Below, piece after piece: positions 11,048 through 23,483 of a stretch of DNA of 64,000 bases. Position 1 is the first letter of the stretch; every line of letters begins with the position of its first letter. Both the position numbers and the translations under genes were made by a program. The notes beneath the pieces were generated by a model, which had not been told where the DNA came from, made no database searches, and saw nothing but the letters and a program-made list of their open reading frames with translations. Source of the stretch: Glandiceps talaboti (taxonomy: Eukaryota; Hemichordata; Enteropneusta; Spengelidae); contig NC_135554.1 in the NCBI RefSeq assembly GCF_964340395.1, positions 19,215,592-19,279,591 of the forward strand. Direction: 5' to 3'.

Positions 11048-12400
11048 CTACCGTGGCCGATGACGACAAATCGGTCTTCTAATTCAAGTGTCGGTCTTCT
11101 AGTTCAAAAAACCGGTCTTCTAATTCAAGTGTCGGTCTTCTAGTTCAAGTGTCGGTCTTCTAGTTCAAAAAACCGGTCTTCTAATTCAAGTGTCGGTCTT
11201 CTAGTTCAGGTGTCGGTCTTCTAGTTCAAGTGTTGGTCTTCTAATTCAAGTGTCGGTCTTCTAGTTCAAGTGCCGGTCTTCTAACTCAAGTGTCGCGTCC
11301 ATCTTCTCTTTCAAAAGTTTTCTATACTATACTATACTATACTATACTATAATATACCTAGTGATAATGCTGTGCCATGATTCGCTAGAATCAGTCACGT
11401 GATAGGAAAATAGAATGACTATTTCCCTAGGGAAATAGTTCCATCAACTTTCACATGGTCATGTGACCACCGCGCGTTCACAGCACGTCAAAATGGCAGC
11501 TTCTGACTATGTCGTCTGCCACCTCGAGTTCACAGCATGAGGTATATTATAAAACACATATTGCCTGGCCTATATTCGGGCTATAGCCACCCGTTCATTA
11601 CCCCCTCGTGTCTGTGAGTTACCAGAATCACATGCTATTTCCCTCGGCCTTTGGTCTCGGGAAATAGCATGTGATTCTGGTAACACAGTCCCTCGGGTGT
11701 AATAAACTGGTGCTATAGCCCTCATGGCCAGGCAATATGTGTTAACTATACTATACTATACTATACTATACTATACTATACTATACTATACTATACTATA
11801 CTATACTATACTATACTATATACTCTACTATGCTATGCACTATACTATACTATACTATATTATATACTATACTACACTATAGTGTAGTATAGTATAGTAT
11901 AGTGTAGTATAGTATAGTATAGTATAGTATAGTATAGTATAGTATAGTATAGTATAGTATAGTATAGAAAACTGAGAAGACGGACGCGACACTTGAACTA
12001 GAGGACCGACACTTGAATTAGAAGACCGACACTTGAGTTAGAAGACCGACACTTGAACTAGAAGACCGACACTTGAGTTAGAAGACGGACACTTGAACTA
12101 GAAGACCGACACTTGAATTAGAAGACCGGTTTTTTGAACTAGAAGACCGACACTTGAACTAGAAGACCGACACTTGAATTAGAAGACCGGTTTTTTTTAA
12201 CTAGAAGACCGATTTGTCGTCATCGGCCACGGTATCATCGGCTACGGTACTAGAAGACTGTCACTTGAACTAGAAGACCGACAATTGAATTAGAAGACCG
12301 GTTTTTTAATTAGAAGACCGGTTTTTTTAATTAGAAGACCGACACTTGAACTAGAAGACCGATTTGTCGTTTTCGGCCTCGGTATCATCGGCCACGGTAG
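11048..12400. mobile_element. Large nested foldback element with 20-bp repeat arms
   Basis: Outer arms (about 11048-11315 and 11975-12400) are inverted copies built of tandem 20-bp units GGTCTTCTAGTTCAAGTGTC. Both outer tips read CTACCGTGGCCGATGA. Inside are (CTATA)n tracts on the left and (TATAG)n on the right, then a palindromic core at 11553-11743 with a tight hairpin at 11618-11683. The right arm carries a second copy of the tip module (about 12205-12245 and 12360-12400). No transposase frame is seen. It resembles Drosophila-style Foldback elements in design. Confidence 0.8.
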
Positions 12401-13061
12401 ATTTCACTTAGAATTATCATTAATATGTAACTCTTCTTTTCTGAAATGAGATGCTATATATATATATATAAAGTTAATCACTGGTGCAATGGAAACAAAC
12501 TTACAACTTGTATCGAGAGAAAAAAAAACTACGTCATAAAAAACGTCTCCACAATCCCCCTCAAGCAAGGAGGCCTTTGTATCGGCAACACTTCCATAGA
12601 GGTGCGTTGTCTGCCATTTATCTATGCGATCCTTCCTTTACTTGGAATTCCCATATAAAGAAGTAAGAATCACAATCAGTTCAAAAGTTGACATTCGCTA
12701 AAAACACATATCATAACATAACATAACATATCATAATATAACATAACAAATAAAAACGCTGTTCAACGGGCAACTAAACACAATACTTGGGTAGATAGTT
12801 AGATTTTTTTCTTTAAATTAATATCAAAATACTCTTTTCCCTTTGATTAATATTATTGGATTTGTCTTTTATTTTCTTTCTTTCACACCATACTTTGATA
12901 ATTTTATTTTTTTAAACCCTCGTTTTTTAGATACATATGTTCACATGAATTGCTTAGGAAACTATCGAAATACTGAAAATAGTTTTCAAACTAATCGCGC
13001 TCCGTAGCTAGCTGATCTCCATGTACAATTGGTGCGGTATATTACATGTAATAAACCATAT

Positions 13062-13108
13062 ACATACATACATACATACATACATACATACATACATACA
13101 TACATACA
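13062..13108. repeat. (CATA)n microsatellite
   Basis: About 12 tandem CATA units just left of a foldback MITE. Confidence 0.95.
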
Positions 13109-13150
13109 TGTCTATGATCAGAACTGTAATGGGTTTACAGTTATTGACCC

Positions 13151-13358
13151 CAATCTGATTAAAATCCGTGCATTGCTATCTTACCATCGTTATTTAGCTT
13201 GAATTGACCTTCGTAGTAGTACATGTTTACGTTTTTAGCCTGATCGCCTCCGATCAGGCTAAAAACGTAAACATGTACTACGAAGGTCAATTCAAGCTAA
13301 ATAACGATGGTAACAATGCACGATTAGCCGACATCTACATCGGATTTTAATCAGATTG
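13151..13358. mobile_element. Foldback MITE, CAATCTGATT family, copy 2, with target duplication
   Basis: Almost perfect palindrome: arms of about 100 bp meet at GATCGCCTCCGATC. Ends are CAATCTGATTAAAATCCG and its complement. It is flanked by a perfect direct repeat TTATTGACCC, read as a 10-bp target-site duplication. The interior is unrelated to copy 1 although the ends agree. Confidence 0.85.
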
Positions 13359-14426
13359 TTATTGACCCCTTCCTGTAGATCAGCGTAATGTTGAGTCATT
13401 TGAGGGGGCCCGTGATCAAATTTGAGGGAATCAGGTTTTTCTAATCCGAGTTACATAATTATCACATAAACAACGGATATTCGTATAAATCGTAACAGTT
13501 CTTTTTAAACGGGACACGGGTCAATATGAGACGTTATTTTATGTTGTCAATGAATAAAAACATACCTCATCTAGTATACATTGTAATTTATGTATGTTGA
13601 AATGAGTGTAACATTTCCATATATTTCTCTATGGCCATGTCAAGAGTAATTTTGGGGTACACCCAATATTACGTCATAGCATTACGTCACGGCACATATG
13701 TCAAAGTTACTCAGCTCAGGATATGTAAAGATCTTTGAGTAAGTACAACAACATTATGTAATTAAAACGAAACCAGAAAAAAAACTTTCAGAACTGGTCG
13801 ATGTCCCAAATCGAAATTATCCACCGTCCATCCATTTTAAATTAAACTCTACAAATAATGTGCTTATCATAACAACATTCATAACTGTTTCCTCTAATGT
13901 CGCCATTCCAAGGAAAGGATCGATAAAAAATAAACAAAATGGGGAAAGTAAAATAAAGACAATCCGCGCTTTTTGTCGTAGAAGTTGGAACAATGAATCA
14001 AACGTGTTGGCAAAATTTTACAACCAAAGTTCCTCGAAAAAGGTGCTTACAGTATTCATTGACGACAGATTACCCGTGAAAGTTCATACACTACATAATC
14101 GTATTTTAGTTAGTCAAAGTGACTATCAGATTTACTCTGAGTTTGCTGTAGGATGTGTGGACTTGGTTACTTACATCACACATATAAAACTGTACCATAG
14201 AACAGTTTGCGGCTTTGAATTTCGAGCAACAAATTTAGTTATTTCCAAATGAAAATTCGTCTGTGTGTGTATCAAAAGCTAATTAATGTAATACAAAGTT
14301 AGTTATTGATAGTATTAGAAATGGACTTGTTCGCGACAAGTGATTTTCAAAAATCACTTAAAGTCTTCTCCCAATCATAAACTTATAAATATTGGATGTA
14401 GGCTCAGTCACCATTCAAAGCCATAA

Positions 14427-14472
14427 TGTATGTATGTATGTATGTATGTATGTATGTATGTATGTATGTATG
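14427..14472. repeat. (TATG)n microsatellite
   Basis: Tandem TATG units, about eleven. Confidence 0.95.
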
Positions 14473-14676
14473 ACAACGTGTTCTTACACATTTGTCTTGA
14501 CAATGACAGACAAAGTTACATAATTCTGGAGTTTATAAATAGCATAGAAATGACTTCAAATAATTTTAAAAAAACAAAACAAGGTGAAGTAATCGAGACA
14601 CGTTGGATATATTAGAATCCAACTGACGAATTTCATGTCCGACACAGAGGATAACTTTTTACAATAATTTTGGTCT

Positions 14677-15073
14677 GAGGGGCGAGATCAATAGTTCGAT
14701 GTAGGATAAAAAAAAAACTAAATTATTTTTCTTAGGCCTCAGACCCCCACCCCCTTCTTACTAAATTGGCCAAAATTGAGAAATGTTTGAGGCTGCACAA
14801 TTAATTTCCAAATTAGTATGTAGTATACGTAATGTGTGCTACTATGAATAGAAAGCCAGTATGCAGTGAGTAAAAATAGTTCTTTTATATAATAGCAAAA
14901 ATTCCTCCATTTCTCAATTTGACCTTTTCAAAGAAATGTCATTTATTTAGGGGTACAAGATATCCATTTAAAGTAAAATCGATTTTTGTAGGATGAGAGC
15001 TAAAATGGCTCAACCCCCCCCCCCACCCCCAAATTATAAATTTATCCTACATTGAACTTTTGATCTTGCCCTG
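14677..15073. mobile_element. MITE with AGGGGCGAGATCAA ends, copy 1
   Basis: Terminal inverted repeats of about 30 bp (GGGGCGAGATCAATAGTTCG against the complement of 15045-15073, which includes TATCCTACATTGAACTTTTG). The interior includes a C-tract at 15016. A shorter relative lies at 35734-35865. Confidence 0.75.
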
Positions 15074-15201
15074 AAATGACATGGGTTTTTTCGTGTTGTT
15101 GAAGCAAAAAAGGGCAAGTCAACATAATGAGGGTACGAGAAATTCATTAAAATAAACAAGGCAAGATTAAGCTATGAAATGAAGGGATGGTAACACACTG
15201 G

Positions 15202-15223
15202 TACCACCACCACCACCACCACC

Positions 15224-15318
<95 letters not shown>
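15202..15318. repeat. Compound trinucleotide repeat (CCA)n(ACA)n(ACG)n
   Basis: Three successive blocks in one register: CCA, then CAA, then CGA triplets, each 10 to 20 units. The successive blocks differ by one base of the triplet. Confidence 0.95.
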
Positions 15319-15972
15319 TAACGGTCACGGCTTTGTATTACTGTTGAAAGTACGGCTTTAGTTTTGAAAATACTAGACAAGTCAATAATCTAGATCTGTT
15401 GCATTCACCACTCACGTTCCCGCGTAAACTACAGACGAGAAAGTGTCTTTAGGAGGCAATTTTTTTTATCAACTTTTGAATCGATACATATTATTATTGT
15501 AGTTATTAAATCCTATTGCAAGGCAAATAATTGTTCACAATTTGATTATTAGTCACATTTTTATCGATTAAATTGAAAAGAAATCGGTTTTCTTTTACAA
15601 CTAGGCCCAATACAGTACACAATTTAAAATAATCAAGGTTAGGTCTTATTTTTGGTCAAAAATGCCACTAATTGATAATCTATTGTTAATTATATTGTTC
15701 CAGTCAAAATTATTTTAAATGAACAAAAAGGTTTTAGCTATCAACAAGAATTTGTTCACATATTTTTGACGGGGAAATGTTTTTGGACTAAAAAGCGTTT
15801 GAGCACAACTACATGGAGTGAACGTCGGGGTCTATATGTGCACAGATAAAGCGTACAACTTTGTCGAAAACTGAATAATTTGAATTACGAAAATTCCCCG
15901 AGGAAAATACCCTTTATCGTAATAGGAATTTCAAGAACTGCATCAGTACAGAATATGTAGTAAGAGACTTAC

Positions 15973-16085
15973 CTCTACTCACAGCTACTAGATGTCTGTC
16001 CGGCTACGGTGCTTGTTATTTGACAAGTGTTGACTAGCCCGCGTCACACCGGTGTATCATCCACGGGCTGATGAGTATTTCCACG
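15973..16085 (-). other. Possible 5' UTR exon of the cytokine receptor gene
   Basis: GC-richer block on the minus strand ending in GTAGAG and a strong donor GTAAGTCTC at 15972-15964. The start-codon exon at 7960 needs a non-coding upstream exon, and this is a reasonable candidate. Nothing ties the two together except strand, order and donor quality. Confidence 0.25.
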
Positions 16086-17589
16086 GAGTGTGTAATAATA
16101 TCTTTTCTGAGAAAGAAGGAAACTCTCCTAGAGTTTATCGCGGTATACAATGAAAACCTATAACTTGAATGCTAAAAATAACCTATATAGAAATGATCAT
16201 GTGTCAATAAAACTATACAAACTCGATAATATAATTGTTTGCAGATACGATAAACTAGAATATTAACTATAAATGACCATACTATAGTATACCATATTCG
16301 GCATTCGGCATTTTCGGCAAGTTGCTTACAACCGATTACCTTAACGTTTCAAAAATCGAGTGATTGTAGCTCGAATTAGTGTAACATGTAACATTTTATT
16401 GAAAATTACCCAACAGTTAAGAATTTTAATTGTTTATTTATTTATTTATTATTTATTTTTTGGAGGGGGGTTAAAGTGTATGTATTTGTGTTAAGATAAT
16501 TTAGGGTGCTGCACCGTTATGGTTTGCTGCATCTCTATACATGTATTCTCAATGTAGGCTAAGAAGGTATGAAATACTAATAATGTAGACACAACTTCTA
16601 AACAAAAACACATTTAATTTCTAGAATTTAATAACGAAAGAATTTAATCTAATCTAATCTAATCTAATTTCAATTAATTAATTAATCAATTAACTAACAT
16701 TGGTACTGTAATATTTTTTTTACATTTTAAGCGGCAATCTGAAAAGTCCGTTTTATAGTGATTTAGTTTCTGTACATAAAAAGAATGATATACGTCGGAT
16801 GTGTCTTGACATTGTATGTGATAAAAATTGATCAAGTTAGTTGGAAATGTGTCACGCTGTATAGAAGTTCGTATGGATATTACTCATTTCGTAAAATTCA
16901 ATGGAAAGTACACAGAAAATTGTGTATAGAACTGTCAAGGGCACAGTTCCGATTAGATTCATAGAAAAAAAGTTTGAGGATAAACTGGCAGAGCCCGGTA
17001 TAAAATAATGCGGGGTTTGTTTTTTTCTGGACAGTGTTTTTGATTACCCTAAGTCTAGTTATGGGTAGCGTGCCATACGTCAAACATTATGGCAAGCACT
17101 GGAAGTTACATGGAATTGGGTTTCAAAGTCACATTGGTAACTTGATGCGACCCCCGCCCACGTCATCATGGCTGTTGTTTCACATGATGGATACTACCAT
17201 GACTACGGGTTTTCAGTCGTCATACCATTGAACAGTTCACACATGGTGACGTACGCATTTCAGACAAAAACTCATATACGTATTGCAGGTATTAGTGGGT
17301 GTAACTGCAATGTAAAGACAGCGACACAGACTTCTGTAACCTAGACAACAGATATTTAGGGTGTTGTTGAATCATGGTGACGTATGTTGCAATGCGCCAT
17401 GATGGTACGTACGGTAGTCTGCAATACAGATCTAGCCATTTTCTTCCCTGTCTGTACTGTGTCTGTAAATGTAAGGTACAGAAGTGTGTTCAATTCACAA
17501 GAGTGGGCCTATGAGGTGTGAGTGTGTGTCATGACCTCAACTTGATTAAGGAGACAGTGTATGGTATCCGACAACAAAAACAGATAAAA

Positions 17590-17880
17590 AGCGACAGCAA
17601 ATGTATAGAGAAGAAATACTCGCTGTATCAATGATCTACGCCATTCATCGTATGAGGAGAGGTTATCGGTGCTTAATTTGCCTGAACCAGAGGACATAAC
17701 TGGAATTTATCGAAACCACGATGCCATAGATCAGTGCGCCAACCATTCACTGAATGGGATGAGGCGCGTTAAGAACGTTGCCTTTAAACAGGCCGTTGTT
17801 TGCGACGATGTGTGCCAAAGGGCATTCTCTGTTCACATTGTAAACAACTGGAATTTACTCCATGAAAACTTTTCCCCGAA
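17590..17880 (+). mobile_element. Fragment of a non-LTR retrotransposon (CR1/L2-like), C-terminal end
   Basis: The plus strand reads LRHSSYEERLSVLNLPEPED, the well-known end-of-RT motif (YEERL..L.LP) of CR1/L2-type LINEs, and about 60 codons on RAFSVHIVNNWNLLHE, matching the terminal FSxRVVNxWNxLP motif. The stretch between is shorter and more diverged than in intact elements. No RT catalytic core lies upstream, so this is a 5'-truncated, decayed copy. Confidence 0.6.
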
Positions 17881-18039
17881 GATTCCAGTAATCTTTCCAG
17901 TAATTATGACGTATATAGTCTACGTATACGGTTCGAAATCCCGGGTTTTCTCAGCCCGACTTCTATACTGTAACTTAGCCTGATCCTGTGCTTGTATACG
18001 GTATCTTTGCTATATCTCATGGGAGTCAGCAGAAATGAT

Positions 18040-18330
18040 GTACTCAACTGCCAAATAATGATGAATAAAGGCCATGAAGATAAAAACCACCAAATAATGA
18101 TGAAATAATGGCAAAATAATGATAAAAACACAAAATGATGATGAAATAACTAAATAATGAAATAACGCCAAACTGACTACTAAATGATATTAAAAATCAC
18201 GAAATAATAATGAAATCGCCCAAAATGATTATCTTATGGCAAAACAACCAAATAATGTTGAAAAATACTAAATGAAGATTAATAAAATAAAAGTTTAAAA
18301 TAACTACTAAATAACGGAAAAAAACCATGA
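18040..18330. repeat. Degenerate AAATAATGATGAAATAA array
   Basis: Loose tandem repetition of CCAAATAATGATGAA-like words with no fixed period. No coding signal is seen. Confidence 0.6.
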
Positions 18331-19786
18331 ATGAAATCATTCTATTCTAGTGTTGGGTGTCGTAGAGTTGAACGGTATAAGTATGGATAGTTCAGACGTT
18401 ACACTCTCGCACTCACACTCTCATACTCTCGTACGGGATCGTTCAGGTCCAAGTCGGGAATTAGTCACAACTGAGAAGATATTTCGGCTTGCCAGAATCA
18501 CCTAACCGAGTGCCTCTCTCCTCTGATTCTGGATGTTTTATTCTCATCTTAAGTATACTTCGAATACAATGGAATTTACACAACGACTATATAAATAGCA
18601 AGTCACACCCTAAGATCATGCCATCATAAAAGTTATTACGTACTTTTCTCTAACCAATCATGTGAATTTCAGTTACATCATGTTTGCCCAGCTTCGTCAT
18701 CGCCAGTCTATTTCTGACATATGGCCTACAATGCCGAAAAGTAGAATTTATTCCCATAATTCCGAAATACGATATTTTGGATCGTAACACCAGTAGCGGC
18801 GATATCACCCCTATATCTCAATTGACCCCTATTAATTAAAGTGTATCATCTGCTGTTCATGATATTGGGGGGTGTGCGTTTCCCCTATTGCATAGCATAG
18901 TGTCGAGAAAGAAGCATTATGGGTATCCACTCCAAGATCTATGAATGCCACTGAATATCCGATACAATGTGTTGTAGGGGGAGGGATGGGTATGGTAAGC
19001 CACAGGTGTCTTAAGTCCATATAAAGTATGTTACATAGCAAAATATTATTATTTTATTTGCAAATGCTATTATTTTATTTGCAAACACCAAACGCCTGTT
19101 ACGTTTATGTCTTACATTATTACTTTATTTATGCAGTGCCTCGCACCGTTTTCTCACTAGAGGGCAGCGTTTAGATCTCCTTGTGCCTGTTTCACAATAT
19201 AATATCCGTCCGTCCGTAGTCTACCATAGTCATAAGTCTGTGTACTTATCCATATAAAATGGAGATAATACTCCAGTAGTTAGGGTTGACAGCTAGTCTT
19301 GAATCTTTCCGTGCAAAGGAGGTTCAACCTGTCATCATTAGACACCGCCACGACAACATGATGTACGCGGACGACACCGGGGGACGACTCAGAAATTTAT
19401 ACAATCTGTAACAGTACTAGTGAGAAAACTTAACTTGATGAAAAAATAATACATTTTGCTCATAATGACACATGGAATGCTCTGATGGAATGTAAATGAA
19501 ATAATAGTGTTTGTGTATAACAACATAAAGAATGTAAATAAAATAATTATAATTTATGTGCCCAATAGAAAGTCGAATTCGTAATGATCAGGTTGAAAGC
19601 TATCACGATACACCCCTGAATTCCCGTCGGATTCATTGACGTAAACTTGAAAAGGCTGTTTCCAAACTTCCATGTCGGTGTTTCTCATCAGTCGCAAGGG
19701 ATGTCTCCAAAATTACATGTATGCGTTTTCGTCGGGTTAGAGGCATCATAGAGTGATGCTAAAATATTGATCACTGTGTGGTTTGT

Positions 19787-19899
19787 CTAGTCTGTAAGGT
19801 ACGCCGTGACAGGGCGCCCTCACACATCGGCCAACCCGTCCCAGAGGGGTGAGAGGAGGCCGGTGAGGGCAGAACGTCACGACGTATCTAACAGTCTAG
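19787..19899. mobile_element. Short GC-rich MITE, CTGTAAGGTACG family, copy 2
   Basis: Full-length copy: CTAGTCTGTAAGGTACGCCG at the left, GTATCTAACAGTCTAG at the right, with a GC-rich palindromic centre. The TCTAGT word flanks both sides, so either it is part of the inverted repeat or the target is specific. Confidence 0.8.
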
Positions 19900-21503
19900 T
19901 GTCTGTCGTGTTCAGTGATGAAAAGAGGTATAGATTTCTTTTGTGTATTGATCTTTGTCTTGATCTTAGACGAAGAAGGATTTTTTCTTATCTACAACGT
20001 AGTAATTCAAAGAATAATATTCTACGGTCATTATTTAGTATAATTCAGACTACCTTGTCATGACTCTACATGTTTAGCATTTTTAGTGTCTGGAAAACAA
20101 CTGTCCTCAAAGCGCTTTTTTGTTTCATAGTCCCGGACGTAATCGTCATTCACGTAAGCGTCATTCACGTAATTTATATATAGTCATGTTTAGACAATAT
20201 ACATTCCAAGTCAACCTCTTGCTAGCTGAGCGAGTTTCCCCGAAGAAAAGCTAGTTCCCCGTAAAACGGCTAATTTCCTCAGAGGAGAACCCCTTCACGA
20301 TTCCAATGATGTGAAGCGAGAGCCTGCAGAGAAATTACTCAAGGTGTCAAGGGAAAAGAACTTACCCAGTCTAGAAATATGACCGACGAGGATGCCACGT
20401 TCAGAGGATTTGTAACCATGAAAGTCTTCAAAATACCAAGTTTGGAACTGTGAGAAGCAAACAACATGCCACACTGTAGACGACTAACGATGGAGTTGAA
20501 ATTTGGAAACCCGACTGTTATCCAAGCAAGAACCATGAGAAGAGAAGACAAAAAGTATCAACGAATTCAAACAACAGAGCGTCAACTATTGTATACGAAA
20601 ACTGAACAATTACGTGAACTTTGAACTATTTAGCTATACGGTATTTTGTCTATCCTATGACTTTAACTCTTCGAAAACTATTTTGACATTTATATATGAA
20701 TTTAGCTTTTCATGTTCGACAACTTTATGCGGAGGTCTCGTGATCACTTAAATTAGTTTGATTAGTTTGTTTATTAATTTCGATACTGTTGCAGTTCGAC
20801 AGAGAAAGCCGATTTCACTAGTTTATTGTTATGTCTGACCGTAAGAGACGAGAATTCCTATCGACGAATATTCTACTTCTAGCCATCAAGCGCTTTCTTC
20901 ATGTGGGTTGGGAACGGGGGTGGGAGAGATTGTTAATTCTTTGATGTCCCTGATCACATCGATATTGTGGGTTGGGGGGCATTGGTTCAGTGGTAATCGT
21001 TTTCTGGTCGAATTTCGCCAATATTGTAAATTGAAGTTGCTCTTCTGTAATGTGTTCTATGACGTGAAAGTTTCTTGACTACACATACAACCACATATTA
21101 CTGTCGACTATGGTACGTAAAGTTCTGATACAGTGATAGAAATGATCACGTCTTAAACATGCCAGAATTGTATCTGTGTATTATTGCTAATTCTCATGGA
21201 CAGGGAGGAGAATGTCGTATTTTCATTTTAGTTTATATTAGGGCTAGGGACAAGCCTTGGAAGAGAAAGAACAATGCCATGAATTTATAATTACCTTGTA
21301 TTGAATATTATGTAGGTCTCAGGGCTTGATAAATAAAGTCTATGTTCCAGTTCATACCACATATATCGTCTCGTATGTAGTTTATCATTCCATTACAACA
21401 AGTATTGATACATCGTAATGCGAACATTGAATATTATCATTAAGCAATGGTCTTTTTCTCTATGTTACTGTACAACTACAAGTGTCAGGTGTTAAGGTTT
21501 GGT

Positions 21504-21543
21504 AGTTCTCTTTTTGGAGGATGTGGTGGCCCTGAAAAGGGCC
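21504..21543 (-). terminator. Histone 3' stem-loop and downstream element of H2A copy 1
   Basis: On the minus strand the 16-nt hairpin GGCCCTTTTCAGGGCC (21543-21528, 6-bp stem, loop UUUC) lies about 30 nt past the stop. It is followed by the purine-rich CCAAAAAGAGAACT (21517-21504) for U7 snRNP pairing. These direct SLBP/U7 processing of non-polyadenylated replication-dependent histone mRNA. Confidence 0.95.
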
Positions 21544-21573
21544 GTTTGGTTTGTGTATGCTTGGACATACAAA

Positions 21574-22298
<725 letters not shown>

Positions 22299-22646
22299 AT
22301 GCCTCCTAAAACAAGTGGAAAAGCTGCCAAGAAAGCCGGTAAGGCTAAAGCCGCCCGTAGTGGCGACAAGAAGAGAAAGAGGAAAAGGAAGGAAAGTTAT
22401 GGTATCTACATCTACAAAGTCATGAAGCAGGTTCACCCAGACACTGGTATCTCCTCCAAGGCCATGTCTATCATGAACAGCTTCGTCAACGATATCTTCG
22501 AGCGTATTGCCCACTACAACAAGAGATCCACCATCACTAGCAGAGAGATCCAGACTGCTGTCCGTCTCTTGCTGCCCGGTGAGCTTGCCAAGCACGCCGT
22601 CAGTGAGGGTACCAAAGCCGTCACCAAATACACCAGCTCCAAGTAA
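22299..22646 (+). CDS. H2B: Histone H2B, copy 1, with 7-residue internal deletion (115 aa)
   Basis: H2B partner of the divergent H2A. The start is [12 protein letters not shown] at 22299, 53 nt after the TATA box. The frame is intact to the TAA stop and the basic tail, helix alpha-1, alpha-3 and alpha-C ([25 protein letters not shown]) are present. Compared with copy 2 (122 aa) it lacks SEASRLA at the end of helix alpha-2: [11 protein letters not shown] instead of [18 protein letters not shown]. This is a 21-bp deletion between two TTGCC repeats that are still visible in copy 2. Two helical turns are lost from the segment that helps form the H2B-H4 four-helix bundle, so normal folding is doubtful. 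It may be a decaying gene, a rare variant or an assembly error. Confidence 0.95.
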   Translation: MPPKTSGKAAKKAGKAKAARSGDKKRKRKRKESYGIYIYKVMKQVHPDTGISSKAMSIMNSFVNDIFERIAHYNKRSTITSREIQTAVRLLLPGELAKHAVSEGTKAVTKYTSSK

Positions 22647-22675
22647 ATCGTATGCCCAGCATACACAAACCAAAC

Positions 22676-22712
22676 GGCCCTTTTTAGGGCCACCACATTC
22701 TCCAATAAGAGA
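22676..22712 (+). terminator. Histone 3' stem-loop and altered downstream element of H2B copy 1
   Basis: The hairpin GGCCCTTTTTAGGGCC (22676-22691) has loop UUUU rather than the UUUC of the H2A and H4 genes here. The downstream element reads CCAATAAGAGAACT (22701-22714), one base off the CCAAAAAGAGAACT of every other histone gene in the window. Confidence 0.9.
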
Positions 22713-22877
22713 ACTACCTGACCACGTTTCAAACATAGAACAAAACAACAGATCACACTATATACATACTGTAAAATACCTGTAAATAAGTACTTAAATA
22801 TCAGTAATTATTTAATAATTAAATTAAATACCAGTAAGGCCTAATACTAACAATGTATTTCCGATAACCCGGCCTAC

Positions 22878-22946
22878 CGTAGTACCATGGAAGTATAAAG
22901 GCTATACTTCCATGGTAGTACCATACCCTTATACCTTCATGGTAGT
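22878..22946. repeat. Small inverted repeat
   Basis: GTAGTACCATGGAAGTATA is followed by its complement TATACTTCCATGGTAGTACC, then a third partial copy (TATACCTTCATGGTAGTACC). It could form a cruciform. No coding role is seen. Confidence 0.7.
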
Positions 22947-23483
22947 ACCGACCGACTATAAACATTTTTTCAAGCAAATAAATAAGACAATGTCTACTTG
23001 ACCTTCATGCACGTCTGTTTTCTTACATGTACATATTTCATCATGCCAACATTTTGTTTGTTTTGGGGAAGCAATATTTTCATAAACTCTTCTACGTCTA
23101 TAGTAAGTCATTCGTGTATGAGATATAGTGTTTGTAACACAAAAAATGCATGCACAGGCAAGGACAACGTTTGTAAATTGTGCATGCCATTGCCTTGTTT
23201 TTGTTTGTTTGTTGTTGTTGTTGTGTTGTTGTGTGTTTTTATAAAATGATCTATAGTCTATGTAAACAATTGCAGCTAAAAATTAGTTGTATTAGTTTTT
23301 CAGATGATAAAAAATCAAATCATTTGTTTCTGATTAATTGTAGCATGGATGTCTTGACTTGACACCATACATCTCTAGTCCTATCTAAGAATTCAATTGA
23401 CAGCATGTGTTGATAAAAGGTACACATAGTCTTGTGACATGTTGTGACCAAAATAAACGTCTTTACAAAGCGATTATGATTAA

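Larger units (their letters stand above)
12401..15972. other. Gene-poor interval with MITEs and simple repeats
   Basis: Contains the elements listed separately here and no exon I can support. A 130-codon open frame at 13860-14252 matches no family I know and has no splice or promoter context. Confidence 0.5.
16090..21440. other. Gene-poor interval
   Basis: Holds a LINE remnant (17600-17880), a degenerate AATAATGATG-type array (18040-18330) and one short MITE. A minus-strand block at about 20365-20540 ends in a good donor (GTAAGT at 20364-20359) and may be a non-coding first exon, but no frame or partner exon supports it. Confidence 0.4.

Noticed and set aside
13860-14252. 130-codon plus-strand frame
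   Set aside because: No recognised motif, no splice or promoter context, AT-biased composition; a chance open frame is at least as likely.
17925-17950. tRNA B-box-like word GGTTCGAAATCCCG
   Set aside because: No A-box or cloverleaf around it. No tRNA was found anywhere in the window.
20339-20551. Minus-strand frame ending at a good splice donor
   Set aside because: The apolar reading (VLAWITVGFPNF) matches nothing and no partner exon was found; at best a non-coding exon.
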